Of a stretch of 64,000 nucleotides of DNA, positions 1 through 12,740 are shown piece by piece; the stretch's first letter is position 1, and each line of letters opens with the position of its first letter. The notes under the pieces are model-generated. The model was not told where the DNA came from and did no database searches. It was given only the letters and a program-made list of their open reading frames with translations. A program made the translations under genes and the position numbers. The stretch is from Epichloe hybrida. Its lineage: Eukaryota > Ascomycota > Sordariomycetes > Hypocreales > Clavicipitaceae. The stretch is taken from contig JAFEKR010000043.1 of assembly GCA_019022495.1 (NCBI GenBank), positions 186,001-250,000 on the forward strand, given 5' to 3'.

Positions 1-860
1 ACCCTTTTTGTCGATTTCAACCTCGTCAACGCCGGTTCCCGACCAGGGAATACAGGGCACCGAGGCGTGCTGTGCGACAATTGTGGAGGAGATCTTGTCA
101 CCGAGTGATCGCATGGCAGAGCCGGGGGGCCCAATGAAGACGATCTTGTTAGGCGAGGCAGCCAATGACTCTGGCAATTTGGGGTTCTCGGAGGCATGAC
201 CCCAGCCAGCCCAAACAGCGTGGACGTTCATGCGCTCTGCAATGTCGACAATCAGCTCAACGTTGGCATAATTATGGTTGTTTGTACCGCCGGGAACTTC
301 GACGTAGTGGTCAGCCATTCGAATGTAGTCTGCATTGGCTTGCAGATCTTCGGGTGTAGCCATCACGGTGAAGTGAATAGCCCTTTCGTCGCCGAAAGTT
401 TCGTAGGCCCATTTTCGGACCGAACGGATTTCCTTGACGGCAGCGATACCGTTGTTGGCAATCAAGACCTGTTGAACCGGTCCGCTTAGTCAGTATTTGT
501 ATTTTTTTTCCCAAGTGCGTCTGAAGAGAATAGATGCCCTTGATTTGGGCCAGAGGAGCCTTAAACCTCGGAAAGTCTGAATTTGTGTTTTGGTAGGGGC
601 CTGAACAAGGGGCATCGGCGACCTCTTGCAAAGTCGCCCGCCCCCCCTAATTCTGCCGAGTGAGGACTTACGTTTGTAATGACAGTGTGGCCGTCATGTT
701 GGGCAACAAAGTCTTTTACTTTGCTAGGAGGCGCATTGGACAGTCTGTTGCCTCCAATGAAGTGGTCTGCGATGCTGTGCTTCTCGGCGTAAGAAGCTTT
801 TCCGTTGGGGGCTGGCACCGTGCGGCCATTGGCGCCGTTGGCTCCTGACGACTCCGTCAT
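1..860 (-). CDS. ACC1: Acetyl-CoA carboxylase, N-terminal part (runs off the left edge)
   Basis: This is the 5' end of the cytosolic multidomain acetyl-CoA carboxylase, which makes malonyl-CoA from acetyl-CoA, bicarbonate and ATP as the committed step of fatty-acid synthesis. Exon 1 is 860-672 (63 codons, ATG at 860, ending ...HTVITN). A 203-nt intron (671-469, donor GTAAGT, acceptor CAG) follows, and exon 2 runs from 468 to the edge. The 219 visible residues are the start of the biotin carboxylase domain. Near-invariant eukaryotic ACC blocks can be read directly: [73 protein letters not shown], and [20 protein letters not shown]. Fungal ACCs have well over 2,000 residues, so the ATP-grasp, biotinyl and carboxyltransferase parts lie outside. 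The family identity is secure from these motifs. Confidence 0.97.
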
Positions 861-2989
861 GGTGGCTGTGATGGTGGGAGGTTCGGTGGTGAAGAAAATG
901 TGTAGAAATCGATCGGGAGGACGGGGAGAGAGGGAGACGAGTTCGTGGTGGTTTCAGTCCGTCATGAGCCGTTGAAAGCACCTATCTCTGTCGTAACGTG
1001 AGTTCGACGGGCTTCGTTAGAAAGAGTACGACAAACCAGATTCAGAAGATCTGACTTGATCACACTACGCACAGGTTCTGTTACAGAACTTCTTTCCAAA
1101 TAACCGCTGGCAAGAATTAGGAGTAGGATAGAAATGAAGCTCTCGAAGATGCAGTCGTCGAGGGAGGAAACAAGACGAACAGCGTTGCGAAAAATTATAA
1201 TGGTTCTGAGACAACAATGAAATTGGCCGAACGGGGCCGTTCTCGAGGAGGAGGAGCTTCGAGAAGGAACGGGTATTAAAAACAAGGCCAGGACTGAGAC
1301 CGGCGGCTTTGGGAGGAGGATGAGGGTTGAAGCGTAGGAGGATGAGAGAGAAGGGGTGGGGAGTAATTCAAGGCGGCTGAGGTCTGGAGGCAGGCGTGAT
1401 TGTGAATGACCCAGGTGGTGGAGTGCACTTTATCGCTGGCTGGTGAGAAGCAGCCAAGGTGGGAAGGGGAAGACCGGACTGGACAGGGAGCTTTTTTTTT
1501 TTTTTTTTAGGCGGTCGGTTGCCAATGCTTCGTCAATCTGTTGGGGCGTGGCACGATTACATACATACTCCGTAGAGGCTCAATGGTTAGCCAAGCCTGA
1601 TGGGTGCGCATGCGCATTGGCAATCATTGGGCGCCTGGTTCCCACTGTTTCCGGCTTGCTGAGGGCGCCGCAACTTCTTTGTCAACGGAAACAGGAACTG
1701 GGAGAGTGGGGCCCTGCAACTGACAGGTCCGGCGGGATCTACTGTAATACCTGCCTGCAGCCTGCAGCCTGCGGGCACTCTGGCTTGTCTGGCTTGTCTG
1801 GCTTCCCGAACAACCGAAATACGGAGTGCAGGGTCCGGACCAGGGACCGCAAGTCCAAAATGACGACGACTCCCTTGCGTAGAGACATTTCTTCTTTGTC
1901 CGACAACGATGCACGCCAGGCACTCGCAATGGTTGGGTTGGGGTTGCTCGCTTCTTCCTCATCCATCAGCCCCCCGACCGACCAGCGACAACATGCAGCA
2001 TCTTCACAGGCGCAGTCTTCCCCCCACCCCCCCCCCCCGGAACGTTTCGTGCGAACGTTGGGGGCGGAACGCGTACAAAACTGGTAATTATCACAGCTGA
2101 CGAATTTTGGATAAGTCGACGATGCGAGTCCAGACAGAAGTCGCCCCAAATCCTGTCATCAACCTTCACCCGGCGACGGGATGCTTCCATGTTATGTACA
2201 TACATGCGGACGACTCGGAGTACTCCCACTCTCTTTAGCTCTCTTTAATAGATGGGTGGCCGGCTGGCGGCCCCGTAAAGCGCCTCCTCCCCAATTGTTG
2301 AGCACCCACCAATGCCACCATCCATCCCAATGGTTCCAACGAACTAACGAACTACCCCGAACGTTATTTCTCCCCCCTTCCCGACTGAAAGTGGGGGCAG
2401 GTCACTTTGGCCAAGGCCAAAAGGTCATTCACTCATTGTCGACGACGGGAAAGAAAGGGAATAATTGACGCGTGTCAGGCCGGGATAATACCCCTGGTGG
2501 TCCAAACATCAATCACATAATAGTCCGAAATCTTCTTGATGATTATTTATTCCATCAGCCAGCAATGGTAAAGCTGACCTCCCAACATCATCGCCATCTT
2601 CAAGCTCCAGCCAGATCCTCCATAAGCCATCACACTCCATGTGCACATAATAGTTCCATACTGAAACAGAAGGTTACATATCTAGCGACTCGACCTCGTC
2701 AGTGCTGTCGCGCTTCGCCCACCCGCCTCGCAGGAACCCAAATCACCAGCCCATCTGAGGCCCAACCCCAGGAAACTATGTGCTCGAAAAGAGGTCGTAA
2801 TCGTCGTAATTCACAAAGCATGGCCTACAACCAGAAGCGCTAGTCTCATGGTATGGTTCATTAAAACAGCTCTTTGCGAAAAAAAACAAAATTGAGAAAA
2901 AAAACCGTGGTCGGGTGTATTGCGCCAGCACCTCACCCAGACGGCCCGAGAAGGAAGGAGTCAGGGCAAGACAAACTTGAGGCATGAGA
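861..2989. other. Intergenic: ACC1 upstream region and NudE downstream region
   Basis: No convincing gene. Both neighbours are on the minus strand, so this is the ACC1 promoter and leader plus the NudE 3' flank. It holds an 18-nt T run near 1491-1508, purine-rich stretches at about 1240-1370 (pyrimidine-rich in the ACC1 sense, as is common in fungal leaders), and one exact TACTCCGTA nonamer at 1566-1574. The longest open frame (1443-2087) is low-complexity and has no coding character. Confidence 0.7.
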
Positions 2990-4856
2990 TTAATATGTTT
3001 CGCCCAAGTCACTCAACTTCCTGCCTCCTGATGTGCCAGGTCGGGCCGCACCGACGCCGGTGCTCGTTCGCCTGCCCGCCGGCCCGCCGCCGCTCTGTCG
3101 TCTGGTGCCTGGAGCGGGAATAGCGCTTTCAGGGACGGGCATGCCACTGGCAAGTGTTTCCATCTCGAGCTTAGAGTAAGTGCCCCGGCGACTGGGTGTG
3201 CGAATCTCACCCTCGTAGTCTTCCTCAATGTCGATTCGACTCATGCTGGTAGAGTGACTGTGCATTGAACCGCTCATGGATGACCGTGGTCGGCCCAGCG
3301 GCGTTCTCGCGCCAGAAATGGAAGATCGGGACATGGGCCGAGGGGGTGGCACCATTTCAGTTCGAGACGACGGCCGTGCATAGGACGACGCGCTGGCGCG
3401 AGAGCTTGGACGACTATGGGTGGCATCCGATTCAGGGCCTCGATTAGGCAGTGGCCCAAATGACAGTCTGCCAATACCAGACGTGCTCAGTCGGGGTACG
3501 TGGCTGGGTTTCGAGGATGTTGATGAACGGAAATTGGTTGGCGTTTTCTCGTCTCCTGCTAGAGACGAGGCGGACGATCCGGCAGCACGCTTCCGAGAGC
3601 GGATGGTAACCGTTGACGGAAAAGATACACCGTGGGCCGCCGCCGATCTAGGGGACGCACGAGGCGGTGTGTGCGTGGGTGCTGGTAGCTTCGATCTTGC
3701 TGACTGCACTCTAGCCTCCAGCCGTTGCATCTGCGCTGTAAGCGAGCGGATATGCGTCAGGGAGTTGGAAGCGGGAAGTTTGTGTTTCGCCAGATTGGGA
3801 TTAGTTATCGCCCTCGGCGCAGGCGTACGAAGATTGGATGCACTTCCAGAGACGCGAGGTCCTTGGCGGGCACTCGCAGACTTGACCCGTGGCTTCGGTG
3901 TGATGCTGCTGTCGAGAGACGACGGCAGGCGTGATTTGCGAGAAAGCCCGCTGCCAAGCTTGGCTGCGGCGCTGGACTTGGCCAAGGGTGCAGAGGCATC
4001 AGACATTGGCGGTGATGGCGGCTCCTGAACATCAGAAACCAACGACTTCGTCAAGGTTTCCTTGGTCTCTGGTGGCGTGGTGATGAGCGGTGAGCTAGCA
4101 GTCGAGTTGGGCGATGTCTCGATGTTGTTGTCGAAGGTAGGTGAGCCCAATACCGAGAGATCAGTCGAGATGGTGGACAAGTGTCGGTTCTCTTGCTTCT
4201 TCAACTTGTCTTGAAGAAGCTCTGCTTCAATTTTGAGCTCAGCAAGCTCCTCTCGAAGACGCTGGGATTCGATCCGGAGCTTCTCTCGCTCTTGCTCGCC
4301 GGAACGAATCTCCTCCTCCATCATTACGCACCGTTCGATGGCCTGATTGTATTTGGATTCCATATCTTCCAAAGACGATGTAGTGTTGCGGGCTTGCCGT
4401 TCAAAATCATCGTTGGCCACCTCCATATCTCTCAACTTCAGCTGTACGGATCGATTTGAATCTCGAAGGGTGGTGATTTCTTTCTCGAGTGAGTTTTGCG
4501 CGGCGCTGGCTTCCGTCTTGGACTCTTTATATTTTCTCTGGGCAAATGATCACGTTAGTTGCTTTCTGTCGCGTAGCCATGGCTTGCTCACGACTTCCAT
4601 TTCATGGGGGCAGCGAGCTTTCTCATACTTTCCACTCCTCTACTTCAAATCCCAACGTCTCGGCCTTCTCTTGCAGCGTTCTCTCCTGCTTCTCCGCCCG
4701 CTCAATGTCCTTTTCCAATTCTTGTTCAAGTTCACGACTCGACTCCCGAAACTCGGCCAGCTCCGATTCCAACATCTCGTACTGGGACTTGTACCATGAA
4801 AGAGCATCTTCTGCGCTTGTGGCCTCACTGGGCGGCGACGAGGGGGGCTCCGCCAT
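2990..4856 (-). CDS. nudE: NudE/RO11-type nuclear distribution protein
   Basis: This is a coiled-coil adaptor of the dynein/LIS1 pathway. NudE proteins bind LIS1 (NudF) and dynein and support nuclear migration along hyphae. The ATG is at 4856 ([19 protein letters not shown]); a frame extending upstream begins only at GTG. Exon 1 is 4856-4629. A 91-nt intron (4628-4538, donor GTATGA, acceptor CAG) follows, and exon 2 is 4537-2990, giving 591 residues. Residues about 20-197 are a long heptad-type coiled coil rich in Glu, Arg and Lys ([20 protein letters not shown], then [20 protein letters not shown]). The rest is a Ser/Pro/Arg-rich basic tail with many possible phosphorylation sites. This layout, an N-terminal coiled coil plus a disordered basic tail, matches fungal NudE/RO11. 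Family membership is from recalled motifs, and a second small intron near the C-terminus cannot be excluded. Confidence 0.9.
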
Positions 4857-6288
4857 CTTGTTGTGATGCACAAATATGAAGAAGAACCGCGAATCAATCG
4901 AAATGGGACATGAAGTGAGCGTCTGTCGACTATTGGTGATTTATTCGGTTGGATGAGCTAATGTCGTGATGTCTGACGTATCTGTCGTGTCTGTGGCAAG
5001 TTTTCTTTTTTCTTCTCCTCGTGCTTTTTTTTTTCGATTTCGTTTGGGAAATTTGACAAATGAAAACTGGTTGCGTCGGTGTCGCGGGCTGTAGGATTGT
5101 GGTGTGGGTTCAATAGCAAGAAAGGCAATTAGAAAAAAAAACCACCCGAGTCCTTCAAATAGGGTGCGAAGGAAGAAGAAATAAGCAAGCTGCGCCTAGT
5201 TTAGCATACGAGCCGTCGCGATGGCTGTCAAATGATATTTGTTGTGCGTTCTCCTGAATGAGGTTCATCACTCACCGGTTTCTCGTCCCAAAGGGGGTTG
5301 GGCCACGGCTTCCCTCGTCCCGTCGACGCCGAAAACACTCTCGACGAGACAAAGAAGTTCGAATGGGCACGTTGATGTTGACGTGCGATTCTTGCTGCTT
5401 GCTGGAGCTGCCGAGTGCCGCTTTCCAGCAACTTGGCGAGCAAGACTTACCTATCTGCCTTACCTGGGGATGTTGTATGCCGCAAGTCGGGCAGGTCGGG
5501 GGCGACGTGGTCAGGAAAGGCGTTGCATGTTTTGGCCTGTGACGGGGGGTCGTGGCTGCCCGCTGCGTTGCCCTGCCCAGATGGTCGCGACACCCTGTGC
5601 TGGCGAATGACCCGTCGACCTCTTCCCCGGTGCCGCGTTTAGGCACAACTTTTTGTCTGAAATGGCTTAGCGCCTGGCGTCATGGGCAACAACAACCACC
5701 CACATCCACGTGACGTGACGTGACGTGACAGGCATCTCTCTACAGTACATGTAGTATTTTCAACAATCTCAACAAAGGACCGTCTTCGTAGCCCAGCGAT
5801 TGCGCATCACTCAAGACATGAACTCATGCGTCTCGGGAAAGGAGGCAATGGCTGGCGAGCTTAGCCTGTTCCAGCACCTTGTATTCATGCACCTTGCATG
5901 TACTAGCAGCAATCATTTCAGACCTGCATGAAGATAAAGATGCCCATCACGATCCATTTCTAAATCTACAAGTGACTGCGAGTCTTCTCCCAGGTACGTA
6001 TTCTCACAGCCTTGTTGTTGTGTTCTTTGGCTCAGATGAATTGTATACAGGGTAGCATATGCACACATGCTCAATCGTGATTTTCTTGCAACAAGTCATC
6101 ACCATGGGCCAAATGACGCAGTCTGTATTTAGGGCAAAAAAAAAAAAAAGGTTATCTTCGATCTAATCTGTTATTAGCCATCTGTAGTAATTTTTAGGTC
6201 ACGCTTGCAAAAGACCGTGTTGTCTCGTTGTGGTCATATCGTGCACTTCCTTCATTTCTCCTGTGGTTACATAAAAACATCTTCGTCA
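4857..6288. other. Intergenic: NudE upstream region and Doa10 downstream region
   Basis: No convincing gene. It includes the NudE leader, with T-rich and A-rich runs at 5022-5036 and 5133-5142. A tandem GTGAC array lies at 5707-5729. A 13-nt A run sits near 6137-6149, close to the Doa10 3' end. A weak minus-strand open frame at 5443-5228 ends next to a GTGAGT but has no ATG, so it was not called. Confidence 0.6.
5707..5729. repeat. Tandem GTGAC pentamer array containing a CACGTG core
   Basis: CACGTG is followed by repeated ACGTG units, giving four overlapping TGACG/CGTGA cores in 23 bp, about 850 bp upstream of the NudE start codon. CACGTG is the classic bHLH E-box and TGACG is a bZIP half-site. 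Whether this is a regulatory array or a simple microsatellite cannot be told from sequence alone. Confidence 0.6.
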
Positions 6289-9200
6289 TCACAGTCGTCC
6301 GCCACCGGCAGCCCCCCAAGTTCTTCTAGCCTTGCGAGAGCCCGCCGTAGCGGCTCCAAAGTTATGCAACCTTTCTCCTATCAGATATGCCTCGTCCCTT
6401 ACACCGGCCGTCCACCGATGGAACACTCTGGTGAGTCCGACGACGTATTTGATCACCAAAGCTGCCACCGCAGCTGCCGGATATGAATGCCTGTACACCA
6501 TGGATGAATAAACGGCATCACCCGAAATAGGGCCAAGCGCACCGGTTTCAATCACCGCGCTTGCTATCATCGGCGGCCCAAATATAGCAAAGAAGGATAG
6601 AACCACGCCGGGAACAATGAAAGCCCTGGTGAGCACGTTGAAGTCAGGTTTCAAGTAGCCGCGGCGCATGACAGATCGTACTGCAATGGCAGCTCGCGAG
6701 TCTGGGAAGAGAGACGTGACCATCCTAGTGGCCAAGTTTAGATAAAGGAGACCTAAAGTCCAAGATGGAATGACGTGAACGGTATGACGGCCGGCATCGC
6801 CGTCACGACCCGGTGTTGAAGTGCCATTCGGCTGCGTCTTTGGTGGGTTCATGTATGTGTGCAGGGGAATGCTGACATATAGCTCCATTAATGTAGAGAC
6901 CACCAGTGGAAATACTATGACAAGGAAAAAATAGGCATACGCGAGTTTCACTCCATGTACAGCACCTGATATGATGCGACTGCTGCTGTTGCCGCTTGTG
7001 ACTTCACTGCGTATCTTGCTCGTCCACTCTTTCAATTTGGCAGTGAGGTAGCCAAGCCGGAAAATGACGTACGCCAAAGAACCCAGAAAATAGATGCCGA
7101 TACTGAATGCGTAAATGTCATTTGTGCGAATATGAGCAGGAATCAACGTCTTGAACATGGCCCTGCCTAGAACCAAAGGTGCAATCGTGAAGCCGACGCC
7201 CGTTACAGCAGCAAAAATCCAGATGAAGAGGATGAACAGAAAGATCCTGGCACGAAAGCTTGGTGGAACGTAGACAACTTGATATTGATCCGAGGAATAG
7301 AGATCAGTGTCGGCATTTCCATCTTTGCGATGTCCACGTTCCGAGACAGTTAGAAACACTTTCTGACCCTTGGATATCTTGACTCTATCAGAAGCCGGGG
7401 CACGGACAAATCGACCGCTCTTAACGAGCTGTCCCGTGCTGACCAGATGTGCCTTTTTGTGTCTCAAGTCCCTCATCTCCTTCTTCGAGATGGATGGGTT
7501 AGGTTTGGCTTCCCCGCCATCAAATGTGTCTCTCCAAGTCTTGGGGACGACCTGGTTGTTCTCATCGAGCTCGAGAAGTAGTGATTTGTGAGGAGGAACT
7601 CGAATCTTTGACTCCCGGTTGAGCTGCAAAGTCCCCTCTTCATCAATGCGTCGCTCACCAAATAAAAAGTAGGTAAGGCGAAGTCCACGAGCACATTTCC
7701 GAAACCACCAGGTGTACATGGCATGCAGTCCATCGCCTGGCTTAAAGAACTTGACGGCGAGCGGCATGAGAAAGTTGTAGAACAACAAGTCCACGGGGAA
7801 CTCTAGTACTGGTTCGTTGGACGAGTAATGGATTGGCAAAACGCCTGGCATTGCGTAATAGAGACCCCAGACGACACCTCCAAGGCAAACGATGACTAGA
7901 GCACCGTATACGAAAGCCGAGAAGAGTATTTTGCGCAGCTGCGTTGTAAGATTGCGTTCGAGGACGTCTCGGACAGGATGAAACTCGGGATCATCAGGAT
8001 CTCTTATGAAATCTGCACGACCAATGTTATCAGAAACGTGACGCCGAAATGTTTTTGCTCAGGACAGATGTTGGCAAGACTTACATAGAACGCCAGGTCG
8101 CATAATCTTGCGGCACATGGAGACAAAAAGTGCGAAATGGAACATGTATCCAGTGCCGACAAACCAATGGACAAATATGGACGTTAGGGGATAATTGCAA
8201 GTGAACAGGATACGCGATTTGAAGGTTGCGTTTTCGAAGAGAGGCAGCAATGCACCGTCAAGAAGCAAACCGCAGTATAGTGGAAAGACAAGCATCTCGA
8301 TGCTGATAATGAGGATGACCTTCATGATGCCACTTGCTTGGTGGAGGGTGTCAATGACGCCAGCCTCCCAGGTCTGCATCATATCGCCTCGTGAGAATGG
8401 ACTTCCTCGTTGCAAATATAACGCCCCAACAGCAAAAACGGTAGCGTAACCGGCTGAGATGGCCCAGAATCGATCCATGCCCGACCAGTACGTGAGACTC
8501 AAGTCTACTGGTGGATGGTTCTTGATTTCACCCAGGTCTATGACCCATGAGCTTGGATTCGATAGGATGGTGAAAATGCTTTCGAACGCAGCTGCCAATG
8601 AGCGTATAATTGAAGAAGCTGAAGGCAGGAGTCGACCATCCAACAAAGCAGTCATATCCGGTCTGGTCAGGGCCACCGCCAGTCCGTCGTCCACTTTGCT
8701 GACGGCCCAGCCGATGTTGGCCTTCACAGAGTTAAGAGCTTCATGACTGATCGCCGAGAAGTTCTGCATCTCCGAAGCAGTCATGGGAAAATCCATAAGT
8801 GCGTAGTCAACAACTCTGGAGCCCGCGCCTGTCAAAACACCCCAAGATGCTTTCCTGGCTGACACGACCTGGGCCCCCATCGCACCTCCAACAATACCGG
8901 TGAACATGTCGACAATGTTCAAGGCACACCATGAACCGAAGCCAAGAACCATCATGACCAGGTCCTGAAGAACCTTGGAGAGCCCCATGGCCATTCGAAC
9001 AAGCTGTACGGGATTGGCCATGGTCCAAAGTGAGATTCTGCCTATGTTGTATGGAATGAAAATGCAGGCGAAGATAGTCACGGAGACCAGGACAGCGCAG
9101 AAAATAGCGTTCTGAAATAGGCCGGCGAGAGGACCACGCATCCCCAGAAGCTCCATGACGCCCTCGAAATCCTCTAGATCCTCGACAGCTTCAGCGTCCA

Positions 9201-11247
9201 TACCTCCAGCAGCCGCGGCGTCAATGACGATATTCGCATTGACGTTTGCGTCTCCGGCCTCGGCGATTGGGTCGTCAACCCAAGCATCTTCTGCACCGGC
9301 GACGTGGCCAGCATCAGTATCAACATCTTCGCCTGCAGCAGCTTCAGGCTGCGGGCGATCAACCTCTTGATGTTGATCCAAGTCGTCCAAGTCGCCCCAC
9401 ATGTAGTTGGCAACGCGTCCGACTAGGCCTCGCCGCACCGGCTCAATATCTACTACATTCGATTCGTTTTGTATGACTTGAGCCACATCAACGGCAACAT
9501 CGGTGGACACGTCGTCCTCATTGACATGATCTGACAGCTGAGGACTGTCCGGAAGGATGTTGTGATGTTTTGGGCCATCACTTTCGCCAAGATCAGAAGA
9601 CGGCCCTGGCAGATTATTAGCACTGCTTGCTGCCGTGTTCAGATCATTGTCATCAGTTTCATCGGTGGTCGGGAGGTTAGTAAAAGACCAGCTATTATTT
9701 GCCAGAGGATGAGTAGTTGTGTGCATCTCCGGGCCATCTGAGCGCGCTCGTGGTCTGGACGACGGACCAGGGAGCGAATCTGAATTGGACTGCATTGGGC
9801 TCGGCGAAAGCTCTGGGGAGATCGGGAGCCATTCCCGCTCCTTGCCTTTGGATTTCTCTTGAGAAAGCATCTGTTCCTTCCGTGGCGGTACTGTTAATTT
9901 AGTAACAAACTCGTCAAGTTTGGTGGTCGATTCCGGAACGAGGGGTTGTGGCGGTTGGTCAGGATCGATGCCAGGAGCCTCTTGTGAACCATGATCACGT
10001 TCTCGCATTGAACGACGGGTCACATCCACCCAGTAGCCAAGCTGTTCTTCCAAGCCTTCTTCTTCGACGATTTGTAGAATTCTTTCCAGATCACCATCCG
10101 CCCGTCGGTAGACTCGCAAGTATTCCATTACACTGGATTGATTGTCTAGGCCTGCGATCAACTCCTCTTGTGCTGTCGACTCCCGCGCTTCCGTGGCTGA
10201 TCCAGGAAAAGGTTCTGTAGGCCTCGAGTCCGGGCTAGCATCGTCTCCAACAGTGGTTCCAGTGGCCACAATATCCGTCAGGTACTCGATTTGATGCTCT
10301 GGGAGCTCGTTCACCAGAGCTTCAGCCTCCAAAATCTCATCATCTGTCCTCAATGCGTCTGATTCATGACCATCATCGTCTCCTACCACTTCCTCATTTG
10401 GTCGTGCTGGGGCGGGCTGATTATTTTCTTGATCGGCAAAGGCAGCTCGCATGTTTATCTCTGGTTGCTGTTGTACAACATAGTCGCGAACCAGGATGAC
10501 CAAGATGAAGCACACTATGACTAAAACAGTGATGATCTGGCCCTCGATAACGGTGATGACAGTTCGATTCACGGTTGAGCTTCGCGTGAGTTTTTTCAGA
10601 AAATCCGCTTCACTCAAGAGCGTTGGAGACATTACAGCAGCGGTGCTGTTCAGGAAGGTGATTTTGTCACTGGGGTTGATGCTCTCATCGAAGACGGTGC
10701 GCACCGGACAAGTCCCGTTGGGGTCGACTCCGTTCCCATCGAAGCCCATGACTTTGGCGGAGCGTCGTGACATGAAATGACCAGCTCCCAAACCTTCATC
10801 ACTGATCCAAAACATGAAAGCCCAAACAACCCTCATAAAATAGGGCAGCCAGCAAACCCACACGCTAATGGTCACCACGGCACGCAGCCACATTAGGAGG
10901 TTTCGTACTAGATACCTGGCCATATGTTCCAGGAAAATGTGGACAGGAAGCGACTGCGGCATGTCGGGTGCGTAAAGTTTCGTGAAGCGAAACGAGGTTT
11001 TGCAGAGCTCGCAGTATTTCTTTTGCGAATGCGAAAGCCATTCCATCAAGCAGTCCTGGTGGACATACTTGATGCTACCGCTGCATTTGCATGGAAAAAA
11101 GAGTGCCTCGGCCGACGTTCCCTCTCCTCGACATATTCGACAGATGGCAGGAGCAGTATCAGAAGGCTGAGGTACAGGTCTCGGTCGGTCGTCGACCCGC
11201 GAAGAGAGCAGGTCTCGGGGCCGCGGTGTCGTGGCAGACGGGTTCAT
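6289..11247 (-). CDS. SSM4: Doa10/SSM4/MARCH6-type ER membrane E3 ubiquitin ligase
   Basis: This is a polytopic E3 ligase of the ER and inner nuclear membrane that ubiquitinates misfolded or short-lived proteins for ERAD with Ubc6/Ubc7-type E2 enzymes. Exon 1 is 11247-8085. A 72-nt intron (8084-8013, donor GTAAGT, acceptor CAG) splits a Tyr codon in RPGVLYFIRDPDDPE. Exon 2 is 8012-6289, and the two sum to 1,628 residues. The N-terminus carries a complete RING-CH finger with ligands C36, C39, C53, C55, H63, C66, C79 and C82 (C4HC3). Hydrophobic segments begin at about residue 110. A long acidic linker follows, then the multi-pass TEB4/Doa10 core. The extreme C-terminus has RDEAYLIGERLHNFG, which resembles the conserved Doa10 C-terminal element. 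Length and layout are normal for a filamentous-fungal Doa10. Confidence 0.95.
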
Positions 11248-12231
11248 TGTTCAATGTTGACGGAGACGGAGGGTCGGTTTGAAGAACGGCGATAGTTTGT
11301 CCGCAGCGGGACGGGCAAGCCTATGGACGGCAAGTAGTTTGGGAATTCATGAGATAGTCAGCGTCGGTCGGCGCTGTTATTTTGGTGCATAGACCTATAT
11401 TAGTCCGGCTTTCGCAGTGGTACGCAGTCAGGGGCCTTGTGCCTGATGGGCAGGTGAGGCTTAATTTGCAACGGAACGGGAGTGCGTCGTGGACAAGCCC
11501 GTGCGAGGATGGCTGGTAAAAGAAGTCGAATCGTGAAGGGCAAGAATGAAAACGAATAGCTATAATGTTCGACGTACGCTGTAGGGCTGGCTGTAATTAG
11601 TCTCAAACTTTGACGCCAGGCACGCGAGTAAAAAGTCAAGGGGTGAAAATCAAAGGGAACCGCCACCTGGCAAGAAACTCCGTAAATAATCGACGTGGAG
11701 TACTCGGTATTACATACAATAATCCGTAATATGAAGTCTAACAAGGGCTGCGGTGGACGCCACGCGGGTTTGGTTGGGGTGATTATCTAATAATTAGAGT
11801 GGAGACTGGAACAAAATGGCTGTGAATGCCACGCGCGAGCTTTGTGCACGAATGATCCGTACACGCAAGCACAAGTCTTTGACTGATCTCTCTGTCGTCT
11901 GAGAAAGCCGATATTGAGTATTCAATCATTTATTCATTCGTAGCCTCAGACACTCATGGTTGCACCACACCATGCATGCATATTTGACGTCATTTGGTGC
12001 AAGAAACGCGGCCTTGGATGGATGCACGCCAACCCGCGATAACTTGAATGAACTGGGCTGGCCTCGTCGCATGATGTCGTGCGTGCCACCATTGGCAACA
12101 CCGCCATGTAGATATTGGACCGACGCACATTCTGAAAAGCCTTTTTCTTGGAATCGTGCATTGCACCGGGAATTGCATCGTCCTGGTCAAATTTATTGCG
12201 CCCTCGCAAACCATCCAAGTTGAAGAATGTG

Positions 12232-12278
12232 CTGGTGCACATGGCCTGGTGCACATGGCCTGGTGCACATGGCCTGGG
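12232..12278. repeat. 14-bp tandem repeat, about 3.3 copies
   Basis: The unit CTGGTGCACATGGC is repeated three times without change, then a partial copy. It lies about 460 bp upstream of the next start codon. The perfect identity suggests recent expansion by replication slippage. Confidence 0.9.
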
Positions 12279-12632
12279 TGCGGGCGTCAGAGGGTGTTGT
12301 ATGTACAGACGACGTGCACCCACTGTAATGTACGTATGTTACAAGCTGAATTGTGGCCCCGTCTGCCCCTGCTGCAATAACCCGCGGCTGGGTCGACGCT
12401 AGCCTTGGGGCTCCAAATATCATCCCCATCTCCCGCCTGCCTGGCTTGCAACAACCTTGGCTCATCACCAGCTTTGCCCGAGCTGTTGAAGGCTTTCCTG
12501 CTCCTAAAAACTCTTCAATCACCATCGTATCGGCTCCTCATCCTCCCCCATCTGGTCCCAGTCGATCGCTGGCCCGGTGCTACAGTCATCTTTTTCCTCC
12601 GGACACTGATACCGCCCATACTGTGGTCGTGT

Positions 12633-12661
12633 CGTGGCGTGGCGTGGCGTGGCGTGGCGTG
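12633..12661. repeat. CGTGG pentamer microsatellite in the presumed 5' leader
   Basis: At least five CGTGG units in direct tandem end about 80 bp before the ATG at 12741, probably inside the leader of that gene. Confidence 0.85.
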
Positions 12662-12740
12662 TCGCGATAGAGCGGGCAGCGAGCCGTACTCGCAAACGAA
12701 CGAAAACTCCTGAAAGTTTTGAAAGTCTGCTGTCGTCGCC

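Larger units (their letters stand above)
11248..12740. other. Divergent intergenic region between Doa10 and the Ala-rich membrane protein
   Basis: No convincing gene in 1.5 kb. Because the flanking genes diverge, this should hold both promoters. It contains a 14-bp tandem repeat at 12232-12278 and a CGTGG pentamer array at 12633-12661, plus a near match to the TACTCCGTA nonamer at about 11678. Open frames here are short and mutually overlapping. Confidence 0.65.

Noticed and set aside
1443..2087. 214-codon frame upstream of ACC1
   Set aside because: Crosses a homopolymer T run (poly-Phe) and low-complexity sequence, with no domain.
3420..4028. 202-codon plus-strand frame inside nudE
   Set aside because: Antisense to the disordered tail of a well-supported gene, with no domain.
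5228..5443. Possible exon of a mitochondrial protein (basic start, ends next to GTGAGT)
   Set aside because: The frame begins at TTG with a stop just upstream, no ATG and no partner exon found.
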